DNA of 64,000 bases from Alishewanella aestuarii B11 (GTDB taxonomy: Bacteria; Pseudomonadota; Gammaproteobacteria; Enterobacterales; Alteromonadaceae). This document shows positions 27,163-36,414 of this stretch, piece after piece (the first letter of the stretch is position 1; every line of letters starts with the position of its first letter). Below the pieces are notes generated by a model, which was not told the origin of the DNA, made no database searches, and was given only the letters and a program-made list of their open reading frames with translations. The stretch spans positions 62,001 through 126,000 of the forward strand of contig NZ_ALAB01000027.1 of the NCBI RefSeq assembly GCF_000280055.1. Direction: 5' to 3'. Both the position numbers and the translations under genes were made by a program.

Positions 27163-27662
27163 TAGTGCAGCCCCTCGACTTGTGGCATTGGCTGTCGCAG
27201 CGCCAGATGATACAGCTGGCAACAGCCATAAAACGCGATAAGTAAGCCTGATAGCGGGATCACGCTGTAGATATAGGCCATCTTAATTCCCAGTGCTGCT
27301 GACATCTGATTTAACTCAAAGGTCAGCGCCATCAGATTACCGCCACCCACCACCATCACCGCCAGCGCAAACAGCACTACCGCGCTGGTCAGCAACATAT
27401 TCAACCGCCGCTGTAACTCAGCGTCAAAGCGCCGGGTAACAATATCCAGCCCCAGATGTACGCCGGTACGATAGGCCAGTGCTGCGCCAATCATGCCTAT
27501 CCAAATCAACAGGCAACGCGACAATTCTTCGGTGACCGAGCTTGGGCTTTGCAGCAAATAACGTGATACCACCTGCCAGCTTACCACCAGCACGATGCTG
27601 AGCATCAGCAGCGCCAGAAACCACTTCAGCACCGTATCAACCCAGAACAATAATTTAGTCAT
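27162..27662 (-). CDS. TRAP transporter small permease (DctQ family)
   Basis: This 166-residue membrane protein has four predicted helices (about 10-30, 48-65, 88-110, 128-150). SRCLLIWIGMIGAALAYRTGVHLGLD is the typical DctQ core. It overlaps the binding-protein gene by 8 bases and the large permease by one base. Confidence 0.9.
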   Translation of the reverse strand: MTKLLFWVDTVLKWFLALLMLSIVLVVSWQVVSRYLLQSPSSVTEELSRCLLIWIGMIGAALAYRTGVHLGLDIVTRRFDAELQRRLNMLLTSAVVLFALAVMVVGGGNLMALTFELNQMSAALGIKMAYIYSVIPLSGLLIAFYGCCQLYHLALRQPMPQVEGLH

Positions 27663-28674
27663 CCTTTACCTCCGGGCTAACCTCACGCATGGCCGCAATT
27701 TGCTGAAGCAAGGGGCCGATACGGGTTTGCAGCATTTGCTGATAGAAGGGCGCAACCGCCTGACGGAAGGGTTCTTTATCCGGGTAAATAACCGTCACCC
27801 CTGCGGCTTTAACGGCATTAAGCGCCTCTTCCGACGCTTGTTGCCAGGCAGCACGCTGATAGACAATCGAATCGTTGGCGGCCTGCTGCACCCATTGCTG
27901 CTGCTCTGGTGTCAGATCCTGCCAGACATGCAGGCTCATAATCAGCACATCCGGTACCGCGGTGTGTTCATCCAGCGAGAAATATTTACTCAGCTCATAG
28001 TGACGGGATAAATAGAAACTGGGCGGATTATTCTCGGCGCCGTCCACCACCCCCTGTTGGATGGCAGTGTAAAGCTCACCCCAGTCAATCGGGGTAGCGG
28101 CGCCGCCAAGTGCTTCCACCATCCGCACGGCGGTTTGGCTGTTAAGCACCCGGAATTTTTTACCGCGTAAATCGGCCGGGCTGTCGATACGGGTATTACT
28201 GGAATAAAAACTGCGACTGCCGGCATCGTAATAACCCAGGCCATACAGGCGGGCAACCTGGATCTCCTGCAGCAAGCCCTGACCGATCTCACTTTCCAAT
28301 ACCCGCCAGAAATGCGCATTATCGTCAAAAATATAGGGCACACTGAACACCTGCATCGCCGGCACAAAACCTTCCAGCGGGCTGGCCGACACCTTGGTCA
28401 TCGCCAGACTGCCGATCTGCAGCAACTCAACCAGCTCCCGCTCGTTACCGAGCTGACCACCACTGTAGATCTCAATCCGCATACTGCCGCCGGAGTATTC
28501 CGCCAGCCGCTCGCCCATCAGTGCCATGGCTTTATGCACCACATGCTCCTGATCCAGCGTATGCGCCAGCCTCAGCACCTTAACCTCCTGCTCCGGCTGA
28601 CAGGCGCTTAGCAGCAAACTGGCCGCTGCCGCCAGCACCCAGCGCATCCGGCCTTGCTGTGTTCGTTTCTTCAT
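27655..28674 (-). CDS. TRAP transporter substrate-binding protein (DctP family), lipoprotein
   Basis: This 339-residue periplasmic receptor has a lipobox LLLSAC near residue 25, so it is membrane-tethered. The mature part shows family motifs: LRLAHTLDQEHVVHKAM, the conserved Arg region KKFRVLNSQTAVRMVEALGGAATP, and VDGAENNPPSFY. The conserved Arg normally binds the substrate carboxylate, consistent with a uronate. It lies between kduI and the permease genes. Confidence 0.92.
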   Translation of the reverse strand: MKKRTQQGRMRWVLAAAASLLLSACQPEQEVKVLRLAHTLDQEHVVHKAMALMGERLAEYSGGSMRIEIYSGGQLGNERELVELLQIGSLAMTKVSASPLEGFVPAMQVFSVPYIFDDNAHFWRVLESEIGQGLLQEIQVARLYGLGYYDAGSRSFYSSNTRIDSPADLRGKKFRVLNSQTAVRMVEALGGAATPIDWGELYTAIQQGVVDGAENNPPSFYLSRHYELSKYFSLDEHTAVPDVLIMSLHVWQDLTPEQQQWVQQAANDSIVYQRAAWQQASEEALNAVKAAGVTVIYPDKEPFRQAVAPFYQQMLQTRIGPLLQQIAAMREVSPEVKDD

Positions 28675-28755
28675 ACTGTTACCCTGTTAATCCTATGCTG
28701 GCTACTGTGCCAGCCGGTCGGCCGGTCTGTGCCGGCCTGACGTTGGCTGCTGCCA

Positions 28756-29601
28756 TTAACGCATGGCGCTGGCCGGAAACTTATCCATATCGTGATAATC
28801 CAGATTTTCACCGGCCATACCCCAGATAAAGGCATAGTTGCTGGTACCGCAGCCGCTGTGAATCGACCAGGCCGGCGACACCACCGCCTGCTCATTGGCG
28901 ACCCAAATATGCCGGGTTTGCTGTGGCTGGCCCATAAAGTGGCAAACGCCCTGCTCCGGCGCTAAATCAAAGTAAAAGTAGGCTTCCATCCGGCGGTCAT
29001 GCTGGTGCGCCGGCATGGTATTCCAGACACTGCCGGGTTTTAATACCGTCAGACCCATTTGCAGCTGACAGGTCTCTACCACATCATTAATCATTAACTG
29101 ATGGATCGCGCGTTCATTCGACGTCGCCTGAGCGCCCATTTGCAGCACAGTACAGTTATCCATAGTCAGATGTTTGGTCGGATAGCTATGATGAGCCGGC
29201 GCCGAATTCAGATAAAACTTAGCCGGGGTAGCGGCGTTGTCGCTGTAAAAACGAACCTGCCGTGCGCCCATACCGACATAAAGTGCTTCTTTGTTTTGCA
29301 GCGGATAACGCTGGCCATCAACTTCGACTACGCCACTGCCGCCGACGTTAATAATGCCAAGTTCACGGCGCTGTAAAAAATAGTCGGCTTTTAACGCTGC
29401 TACCGTCTCAAGTTGTACCGGACCGGCCACCGGCACCGCACTACCGACAATCACCCGCTCGTAATGGGTATAGCAAAGTACCAGCTGGTCAGGCTGCATC
29501 AGGTTATCGACCAGAAAATGCTGCCGTAGCTGCTCGGTATCGTAACGCTTTACATCATCCGGGTGGGTTGGATAACGGCTTTCAAAAATTACGCTCATCA
29601 T
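28756..29601 (-). CDS. kduI: 5-keto-4-deoxyuronate isomerase
   Basis: This 281-residue cupin-like zinc enzyme converts 5-keto-4-deoxyuronate (from unsaturated galacturonate) to 2,5-diketo-3-deoxygluconate. The metal motif HQHDRRMEAYFYF carries the His, His and Glu ligands, and RYPTHPDDVKRYDTEQLR near the N-terminus is characteristic. It sits 53 bases downstream of kduD. Together they form the unsaturated branch that ends in KDG. Confidence 0.95.
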   Translation of the reverse strand: MMSVIFESRYPTHPDDVKRYDTEQLRQHFLVDNLMQPDQLVLCYTHYERVIVGSAVPVAGPVQLETVAALKADYFLQRRELGIINVGGSGVVEVDGQRYPLQNKEALYVGMGARQVRFYSDNAATPAKFYLNSAPAHHSYPTKHLTMDNCTVLQMGAQATSNERAIHQLMINDVVETCQLQMGLTVLKPGSVWNTMPAHQHDRRMEAYFYFDLAPEQGVCHFMGQPQQTRHIWVANEQAVVSPAWSIHSGCGTSNYAFIWGMAGENLDYHDMDKFPASAMR

Positions 29602-29654
29602 TAGTCCTCTGTTTAATGGGTTGCTGCGCTCTGGCTGTCTCGTTATTTAGCGCT

Positions 29655-30413
29655 TTAGCGCGCCAGCCAGCCGCCATCGACGGCCAGCACATGGCCATTC
29701 ACATAATCGCTGGCCGCGCTCGCCAAAAATACGGCGGCACCGGCTAAATCTTCCGGCTCACCCCAGCGTCCGGCCGGGATCCGCCCCAAAATAGCGGCAT
29801 TGCGCTGTGCATCGGCCTGTAAAGCGGCGGTGTTATCGGTGCGAAAATAGCCCGGGGCTATCGCATTAACCTGAATATTATGCTGCGCCCACTCATTGGC
29901 CAGCGCTTTGGTGACTCCGGCAATCGCATGTTTACTGGCAGTATAGGCCGGTACCGTGATGCCACCACTGTAGGAAAGCATCGAGGCGATATTAATAATC
30001 TTACCGCTCTGGCGTTTGATCATCTCGGCGCCGAGCAATTGCGACAATAAGAAGGCCGCATCCAGATTGACTGCGATCACCTTATGCCACTCGCTCATCG
30101 GAAACTCATGTGCCGGCGCCCGGAAAATGGTGCCACCACAGTTCACCAGGATCTGCACCGGCCCTGCTGCCAGCGCGGCGGCAGCCAGATCCCGGACGGC
30201 CTGTTCGTTACTCAGATCCGCCACCAACTCCTGTGCCTGGCCGCCACTGGCCAGAATGGCATCAACCGTCGCTGCTGCGCCACCGCTGTTGGAACAGGCG
30301 CACAGCACTTTGGCCCCCGCTGCAGCCAGCGCCTTAGCAATCGCCTGGCCTAAACCCCGGCTGGCACCGGTGACCAGCGCCGTTTGGCCGCTCAGGGTAA
30401 ATAAGCTTGTCAT
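29655..30413 (-). CDS. kduD: 2-deoxy-D-gluconate 3-dehydrogenase / DKI reductase
   Basis: This 252-residue short-chain dehydrogenase reduces 2,5-diketo-3-deoxygluconate to KDG with NADH. The Rossmann motif TGASRGLGQAIA is at the N-terminus, catalytic Tyr/Lys are in YTASKHAIAG (about 157-161), and Ser is in NIASMLSYSG. It is the first gene of the minus-strand unit kduD-kduI-TRAP-iclR-lacI. Confidence 0.93.
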   Translation of the reverse strand: MTSLFTLSGQTALVTGASRGLGQAIAKALAAAGAKVLCACSNSGGAAATVDAILASGGQAQELVADLSNEQAVRDLAAAALAAGPVQILVNCGGTIFRAPAHEFPMSEWHKVIAVNLDAAFLLSQLLGAEMIKRQSGKIINIASMLSYSGGITVPAYTASKHAIAGVTKALANEWAQHNIQVNAIAPGYFRTDNTAALQADAQRNAAILGRIPAGRWGEPEDLAGAAVFLASAASDYVNGHVLAVDGGWLAR

Positions 30414-30474
30414 CTGTCACTCCTATTTTGTCGGTTTGTCGCTGCAGCATCCGTGGTGTCATCGTCAGGAATAA

Positions 30475-30491
30475 TGTTCAAATATGGAACA
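30475..30491. promoter_or_regulatory. Candidate IclR-type operator upstream of kduD
   Basis: TGTTC and GAACA form an inverted repeat 7 bases apart, 62 bases before the kduD start. It overlaps a possible minus-strand promoter (TTGTTG, 16 bases, CATATT). IclR-family sites are often short palindromes of this size. It is a single copy, so the call is tentative. Confidence 0.4.
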
Positions 30492-30593
30492 ACCTGAATT
30501 TTCAACAACCAATAAAATGCAATAAATTCATTAAGTTAGACCACAAATCCGCAGAAAGCGCCTGTCGAAAACTGATTTAATTTGCATCATTAA

Positions 30594-30622
30594 TTGACAG
30601 GATTTACTGCTTGGTGTTAGCT
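30594..30622 (+). promoter_or_regulatory. Candidate promoter of the TonB receptor operon
   Basis: A consensus TTGACA (30594-30599) is followed after 17 bases by TTAGCT. The -35 is strong and the -10 weak. The first LacI-type operator begins three bases downstream, where a repressor would block the start. The whole stretch 30414-30849 has no gene and holds the kduD and receptor control elements. Confidence 0.5.
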
Positions 30623-30624
30623 TT

Positions 30625-30640
30625 TTGCCATCGGTGGCAT
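30625..30640. promoter_or_regulatory. LacI-type operator, proximal to the receptor promoter
   Basis: TTGCCATCGGTGGCAT matches the polygalacturonase operators at 14 of 16 positions. Its centre is 33 bp from the next copy, the same spacing as at the polygalacturonase promoter. Confidence 0.75.
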
Positions 30641-30657
30641 AAAATTGCAAGCTTTTT

Positions 30658-30674
30658 TTGCCACCGGTAGACAA
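30658..30674. promoter_or_regulatory. LacI-type operator, second copy (TonB receptor)
   Basis: TTGCCACCGGTAGACAA carries a perfect left half and an altered right half. The same altered half recurs in reverse orientation before uxaA. Confidence 0.75.
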
Positions 30675-30849
30675 GACAGCCATGCTTTAACAGTCGCCGA
30701 ATTATCAACAGGGGAGCAATATACCCGGCACGATAACCCACACAGCTTTTACGCTGCCAGGTTACAGACAACGGGTATAGGTTCCTGACAAAGACGAGAA
30801 TAGCCAGTTAAGCTGGCAACAGATAAACACTCAGGACAAGGTGAACAAG

Positions 30850-33654
30850 ATGGTAAACAGCAGAACACCCTTTCGCCCCAGTAAAGTCTGCCGGGCATTA
30901 ACCCTGGCCGGTCTGGCAACCTTATTCAGCGTTCAGGCGCTGGCACAGCAAACTGAACAGGTTGAACAGACCGAACAGCAAAAAGCGGAAGAACAAATTG
31001 AAGTGATTTCCGTTGTCGGTAGCTTCCGTGGCAGTCTGGCCAGCGCGCTAAACCAGAAGCGCTTTGAAACCGGTGCCACTGACACCATCAAGGCAGAAGA
31101 TATCGCTGATTTCCCTGATCTGAACCTGGCCGAATCGCTGCAGCGTATTCCGGGGGTAGCCATTAGCCGGGTAGCCGGTGAAGGCCGCCAGATCTCAGTA
31201 CGTGGCCTGGGCCCGGATTTTACTCGGGTGCGGATCAACGGTATGGAGGCACAATCCACCAGTGGTGGTACCGACCAGATCGGCGGCGCTAACCGCGGCC
31301 GTGGTTTCGACTTTAATACCTTCTCTTCAGACTTATTTAACGAACTGACGGTACGCAAAACGGCGTCGGCCAATATTGAAGAAGGCTCATTGGGTGCGAC
31401 TGTCGATATGCGCACTGCCCGCCCCTTCGATTATGATGGCATGACCTTTGCGGCCAATATTCAAGCCGGCTATAACGATAAGTCAGAAGAAGTGGATCCG
31501 AAAGGCTCCTTCCTGTTTAGCAATATTAACGACGATGGCACCTTTGGCTATCTGATTTCAGCAGCCTTCTCCGAGCGTAATATTCTGGATGAAGGCGCCT
31601 CTACCGTGCGCTGGAACAACGTCAATGACTTTGGCACTTACCGTGGTGATGCCAATGCGCCTGAGCTGCAGGCCATTAATAATGCCTTCCGGCCACGTCT
31701 GCCACGTTACGATTCTTATGTCCATAATGTGAAACGTACCGGTATTGCTACCGCACTGGAATACCGTCCAAGCCTGGAAACCCGCTTTAATCTGGATGTG
31801 CTGTACTCCAAAGACGATTCAACCCGTCAGGAAGCCTTTATGCAAGGCATTCTGAATGCCGGTGCTAACCGGGCCGCCCTGACCAACCCGGCCAGCGGCA
31901 TTACCGGCGGTATGAACGTACTGGATTACGAAATCGACGGTACCAATACCGTCACCTACGCCTCTTTTGAAAACGCGCTGATCCGCAACGAACTGCGTTA
32001 TGACGAACTGTCGACCGAGTTCCTGCAAATCACGCTCAGTGGCCAACATCAGTTAACCGATAACCTGAAAATTGACGGTATGATCGGTCGCGCCACTTCT
32101 GAGTTCGATAACCCGATCCAAACCACAGTGGTAATGGAAAAGGCCGGCCAGACCTTCAGTTACGATTACCGTGGCGGCAAGCGGCAGAATCCTGAACTGC
32201 TATTCGGTGCCGGCGTATTCGACCCGAACGGCTGGACTACTAACAGCGTGCGTTTACGGCCACTGGGCGCAGAAAATACCTTTGATAGTGCTGCTTTTAA
32301 CGTTGAGTATGTGCTGAACGATATCCTGACCTTACGCAGTGGTTTGCACTATAAAAAGTTTGAATTCGAAACCCACGAAGCACGCCGGCAAAGTGAAAAC
32401 GCCGCTGGCGTGGTGATGAGCCCGGATCTGATCCGCCAGTATGGTGCGGGGGTGGGTCCTTACGGCAGCTGGCTGGTGCCGGATTTAGCGGCTATTGATG
32501 CCCGCTACAATATCTACAGCAATACCGGTGCCTTTACCGTGAGCCGTGATTTCCGCCGCGTCGATAACTACTCTGCTGAAGAGAAAACGCTGGGTGCCTA
32601 TGTACAACTGGCCTTTGATACCGAACTGGGTGATACCGGCTTCCGCGGTGATATTGGTGGCCGCTTTGTAAAAACCGATCAGTCTTCCACTGCCTGGGCG
32701 ACTCTGGGTGGAACTGAGCAGCTGATTACCGCCAAGCATGACTATAACGAGTTCCTGCCGTCATTGAACCTGGTGTTTGAACCCATGGATGATGTGATTA
32801 TCCGCTTTGGTTATGCCGAAGTGATGGCCCGGGCTGGTCTCGGTAGCATCCGACCTAACGTCTCAGTATCCGTATCGGGTGGCGCCCGTTCCATAAGCGG
32901 CGGTAACCCAACGCTGGAGCCGACCAAAGCCAAAACCTATGACTTAGGTTTAGAGCTGTACTTTGATAATGAGTCCTTATTAGGCGTGGCCGTATTCCGC
33001 AAGGATATCGACAGCTATGTACAAGGTCTGCGCGAGACCAAGCTGTTTACCGAAACCGGTTTACCGATCCAGGCCGCCATTGACGCCTGTAATGCCGGTC
33101 CCGGCTATGGCGAGGCCACAGGTTGTACTGAGAACGTAGAGTGGCAAACCAATACGCCATTAAATGGCCCGGGCGGTAATCTGTATGGCTTTGAAGTGCA
33201 GTACCAGATGCCGTTTAGCTTCCTGCCGGAGTTCTGGAACCGTTTCGGCTTTATCGGTAACTATACCTATGTTAAAGCCCAGATGGACTACATTAACAAT
33301 ACCGGCGTCGTGCTGGCCACCCGTGACCTGCAGGGTTTATCCGAGAATACCCGTAGTGCCACCCTGTACTACGAGGACGAAAAATTCTCCGCCCGGGTGT
33401 CACTGGCAGACCGTGCGCGTTACCTGACCAACGCTATCGGCCGCGATAACAATGATATGGAAGGCACCAATGCTACCCGTAATATTGATGCTGCGATGTC
33501 GTATCAGTTAAACGATAACTGGAAGCTGACGTTTGAAGCACTGAACCTGACCAATGAAGTGGACGATCAGTGGGTTGATTCCAGCGGCAACCGTTTAACT
33601 TACTACCATGCTACCGGCCGGCAGTACTACCTGGGTGCGCAATATAAGTTTTAA
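30850..33654 (+). CDS. TonB-dependent receptor for pectin oligosaccharides
   Basis: This outer-membrane transporter has about 934 residues. A signal peptide (LAGLATLFSVQALAQ) is followed by a plug domain with IADFPDLNLAESLQRIPGVAI and ISVRGLGPDFTRVRINGM, then a long beta-barrel ending in an aromatic residue (LGAQYKF). The plug is of the large Caulobacter/Xanthomonas-type receptors that import oligosaccharides. Substrate is inferred from the downstream GH105, pectinesterase and acetylesterase genes and the shared operators. I prefer ATG 30850, which has AAGGTGA five bases upstream; GTG at 30841 is an alternative. Confidence 0.92.
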   Translation: MVNSRTPFRPSKVCRALTLAGLATLFSVQALAQQTEQVEQTEQQKAEEQIEVISVVGSFRGSLASALNQKRFETGATDTIKAEDIADFPDLNLAESLQRIPGVAISRVAGEGRQISVRGLGPDFTRVRINGMEAQSTSGGTDQIGGANRGRGFDFNTFSSDLFNELTVRKTASANIEEGSLGATVDMRTARPFDYDGMTFAANIQAGYNDKSEEVDPKGSFLFSNINDDGTFGYLISAAFSERNILDEGASTVRWNNVNDFGTYRGDANAPELQAINNAFRPRLPRYDSYVHNVKRTGIATALEYRPSLETRFNLDVLYSKDDSTRQEAFMQGILNAGANRAALTNPASGITGGMNVLDYEIDGTNTVTYASFENALIRNELRYDELSTEFLQITLSGQHQLTDNLKIDGMIGRATSEFDNPIQTTVVMEKAGQTFSYDYRGGKRQNPELLFGAGVFDPNGWTTNSVRLRPLGAENTFDSAAFNVEYVLNDILTLRSGLHYKKFEFETHEARRQSENAAGVVMSPDLIRQYGAGVGPYGSWLVPDLAAIDARYNIYSNTGAFTVSRDFRRVDNYSAEEKTLGAYVQLAFDTELGDTGFRGDIGGRFVKTDQSSTAWATLGGTEQLITAKHDYNEFLPSLNLVFEPMDDVIIRFGYAEVMARAGLGSIRPNVSVSVSGGARSISGGNPTLEPTKAKTYDLGLELYFDNESLLGVAVFRKDIDSYVQGLRETKLFTETGLPIQAAIDACNAGPGYGEATGCTENVEWQTNTPLNGPGGNLYGFEVQYQMPFSFLPEFWNRFGFIGNYTYVKAQMDYINNTGVVLATRDLQGLSENTRSATLYYEDEKFSARVSLADRARYLTNAIGRDNNDMEGTNATRNIDAAMSYQLNDNWKLTFEALNLTNEVDDQWVDSSGNRLTYYHATGRQYYLGAQYKF

Positions 33655-33667
33655 GCACCCCTCTGAC

Positions 33668-33694
33668 ACTTAAGCGGCGCACTGCCGCTTAAGT
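33668..33694 (+). terminator. Hairpin after the TonB receptor
   Basis: A perfect 11-bp stem (ACTTAAGCGGC / GCCGCTTAAGT) with a 5-base loop lies 14 bases after the receptor stop. T residues are few, so it may be a partial terminator that reduces expression of the following enzymes. Confidence 0.6.
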
Positions 33695-33793
33695 GCTGTC
33701 TGCCCCTGAATCAGGCGCAGCATGTTTCGCGTGCCACGGAAGGCCCGAATAACTCACAGGCAAGTGCCAATTCTATTTAACAGGGTAACTATC

Positions 33794-36289
33794 GTGAACA
33801 AGCGTCTTCTGCAAACTCTTCCTCTTGTTACGCTTAGCAGCTTACTACTGGCAGCCTGCGGTCAACCCGCCAATCCGCCTGCCGCAAACCAAACCACTGC
33901 TAAGCCGTCAACTGTAACCACTATGCCGGTGGCAGCCAAGTTACTGATTGCCAATCCGTCTGACTTTGTCCGCAGCCAACAGCCGGTTTACCTGAGTTAC
34001 TATGATCTGGGCTTAACCGCTCAGCAGGCGCAGGATCTGGTTGCCCGTCGTGCCGGCCAGTTGGTACCACTGCAGCATCTGGATCGCAGCGGTGACGGTA
34101 CGCGCGATACGCTGTTTTTAGCCTTGGATTTTCAGCCAGCCGAACAACTGCAACTACACATTGAACATGATGCTGCCGCCCTGGCAGCTCTAAAGCTGCC
34201 GGCGAGAACTCAGGCCGAAATTTCGCATAAAGTCGGTGGCGAATGGCAAGGTGCCAAATATATTGGCGGCACCTTTCAGAACGTGCAGCAACTGACACCG
34301 CCGCCACAATATACCGATCACTCGGAGTGGATCCGTTATGAAGGCCCTGGTATCGAATCAGATCAGGTCGGCTATCGGATTTATCTGGACTGGCGTAATG
34401 GCTTTGATGTCTTTGGTAAAACCAAACCACAGCTGGTGTTGCAGGATGTCGGCCAGGATGGCTATCGGTCGTACCATGAAATGGCCGACTGGGGTATGGA
34501 TCTGCTAAAAGTCGGACAATCACTGGGCGCCGGTGGTTATGGTTACTGGGATGGTCAGAAAGTTGAGCGTGTGTCCAGGGTTGGCCAGCATACCGCCAAA
34601 GTGATTGAAAATGGCCCGCTCTACTCCGCATTACAGATAACCTATCAGGATTGGCAAATTGCCGGCAAAACCGTCACTTTAACCGCTGATCTGTCGATGA
34701 CTGCCGGCAGCCGGCTGGTCAATACCCGGTTACAACTGTCTGAGCCACTGGATAATCTTGCCATTGGTCTGGCAAAACTACCGGATACCAAACTGATTCA
34801 GGGCGAAGTGGAGATCACCGGTCACGCCTGGACCTATGTCGCGACCTGGGGGAATCAGAGTTTATCGGCCCCTGATAGCAAACTTGGGATGGCACTGCTG
34901 TTTAAACGCGGCCAGCGCACGGCACAAACCGAAGACGAGCATAGCCATGTCAGCGTGATGAAACCGGCTGGCAACCAGCTGGAATACTACTTTTTAGCCG
35001 CCTGGGATGGTGAAGCAGACGGCATCAAAACCGAAGCGGAATTTATTGCCTACCTTGAGCAACAAGCCGAACAACTGACCTTGACTCCACGGCAGCGCCT
35101 GCATACCGCCGCCACTGCCGCGAAACTGCAGCAGCCACTCACTGCTGAGCACGCACTGTATTGGGGAGAGCTACTGGCCAAAAGTGAGATGGTACGGCAA
35201 ACTCCCTACTACGCTTACGGCGGCTGGGATTATGAGCGTCAACGTCCGGCAACCTTTGAATACACCACTGGTCTGTTGCTGCAAGCCTATGATGATTTAC
35301 TGCAGCTTAAACCTAACGCCGAATGGCAACAGGTGATAAGCGACGTTGTAAACTCCTTTGTGACACCTGAGGGAGATATCCGCACTTACAGCATTAAAAA
35401 ATACAATATCGACAGCCTGAATACCGGCAATATGCTGCTGCGCGATTATCTGCGCCAGCCGAACGAGCCGGCGCGCAAGGCGCTGGCACTGCTGCGTCGT
35501 CAGGTCGCCGAGCATCCGCGCACTCAGGATGGCGCCTTCTGGCACAAACAAATTTATCCGCATCAGCTGTGGCTGGATGGCGTCTATATGGGCATGCCAT
35601 TCTACGCCTTTTACACCACAGAGTTTGAGCAAGGCCAGGGCCTGCCGGAAGTCGTTAAAGAATTTAAGCTAACCCGTGAATTACTGCGCGATGCCAATAC
35701 CGGCCTGTACTACCATGCCTGGGATGAAGCGAAACAGCAGGTCTGGGCTAACCCTGAAACCGGTTTGTCGCCGCATTTCTGGGGCCGCGGCCTGGGTTGG
35801 CTCAGTATGGCGCTGGTTGATGTGCTGGATTATATCCCGGCCGAACAAACCGAGCTGCGGGCACCACTGCTGCAGATGATTACTGAGCTGGCGGAAGCCT
35901 TACCACGCTTTCAGCATGACAGTGGCGTCTGGTATCAAATTCTGGATCGGCCCGAGGCAACAGGCAACTACCTGGAGTCATCCGCTAGCGCCATGTTTAC
36001 CTATTTCTATGCTAAAGCGATAAACAACGGCTATCTGCCACCGAGCTATAAAGCCACAGCGCTGAAAGCCTATCAGGGGTTAGTGCGCGAATTTATGCTG
36101 GTGCATCCGGATGGTTTAGTCAGCTTGGTTAATACGGTGCAGGTGGCGGGTCTGGGCTTTGGCCGCGATGGCAGCTACCACTACTATATGAGCGAGCCGG
36201 TCTTCCGTAACGACGCTAAGGCCAACGGCCCCTTTATTATGGCGGCAGTCGAAATGGCAAAACTTCTGGGCTACCCGGTTAACCAGTAA
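33794..36289 (+). CDS. DUF4861 + GH105 unsaturated rhamnogalacturonyl hydrolase, lipoprotein
   Basis: This is an 831-residue two-domain enzyme. A lipoprotein signal (LSSLLLAACG) leads to a DUF4861 domain (about 40-420), then a GH88/GH105 alpha/alpha-barrel (about 450-830). The barrel shows YAYGGWDYERQRPATFEYTTG, DGVYMGMPFYAFY with the likely catalytic Asp, FWGRGLGWLSMALVDVLDY, and YLESSASAMFTYF. GH105 enzymes remove terminal unsaturated galacturonate from rhamnogalacturonan or pectin fragments. The start is GTG 33794 with AGGG upstream, because the frame upstream of it (from 33722) lacks a signal-peptide start. Confidence 0.87.
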   Translation: MNKRLLQTLPLVTLSSLLLAACGQPANPPAANQTTAKPSTVTTMPVAAKLLIANPSDFVRSQQPVYLSYYDLGLTAQQAQDLVARRAGQLVPLQHLDRSGDGTRDTLFLALDFQPAEQLQLHIEHDAAALAALKLPARTQAEISHKVGGEWQGAKYIGGTFQNVQQLTPPPQYTDHSEWIRYEGPGIESDQVGYRIYLDWRNGFDVFGKTKPQLVLQDVGQDGYRSYHEMADWGMDLLKVGQSLGAGGYGYWDGQKVERVSRVGQHTAKVIENGPLYSALQITYQDWQIAGKTVTLTADLSMTAGSRLVNTRLQLSEPLDNLAIGLAKLPDTKLIQGEVEITGHAWTYVATWGNQSLSAPDSKLGMALLFKRGQRTAQTEDEHSHVSVMKPAGNQLEYYFLAAWDGEADGIKTEAEFIAYLEQQAEQLTLTPRQRLHTAATAAKLQQPLTAEHALYWGELLAKSEMVRQTPYYAYGGWDYERQRPATFEYTTGLLLQAYDDLLQLKPNAEWQQVISDVVNSFVTPEGDIRTYSIKKYNIDSLNTGNMLLRDYLRQPNEPARKALALLRRQVAEHPRTQDGAFWHKQIYPHQLWLDGVYMGMPFYAFYTTEFEQGQGLPEVVKEFKLTRELLRDANTGLYYHAWDEAKQQVWANPETGLSPHFWGRGLGWLSMALVDVLDYIPAEQTELRAPLLQMITELAEALPRFQHDSGVWYQILDRPEATGNYLESSASAMFTYFYAKAINNGYLPPSYKATALKAYQGLVREFMLVHPDGLVSLVNTVQVAGLGFGRDGSYHYYMSEPVFRNDAKANGPFIMAAVEMAKLLGYPVNQ

Positions 36290-36362
36290 CAACTGCCTGG
36301 CAGCAGGGTGCAGTTAACGCTGGCCCTGGAGTACGAGAGGACTTCTCCCTCTCCTGTGGTTT

Positions 36363-36389
36363 GAGCCGGCAACTGCCGGCTCTTTTTTT
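36363..36389 (+). terminator. Rho-independent terminator after the GH105 gene
   Basis: GAGCCGGC / GCCGGCTC (8-bp stem, AACT loop) is followed by seven T. It lies 25 bases before the pectinesterase start, so the last two esterase genes may depend on read-through or on a promoter I could not identify. Confidence 0.85.
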
Positions 36390-36414
36390 AACAGTGCTTG
36401 TTCGGGAGACTTTT

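Noticed and set aside
36361..36414. Longer N-terminus for the pectinesterase
   Set aside because: The extra codons lie inside a strong terminator hairpin, and the signal peptide begins at 36415 with a good ribosome binding site.
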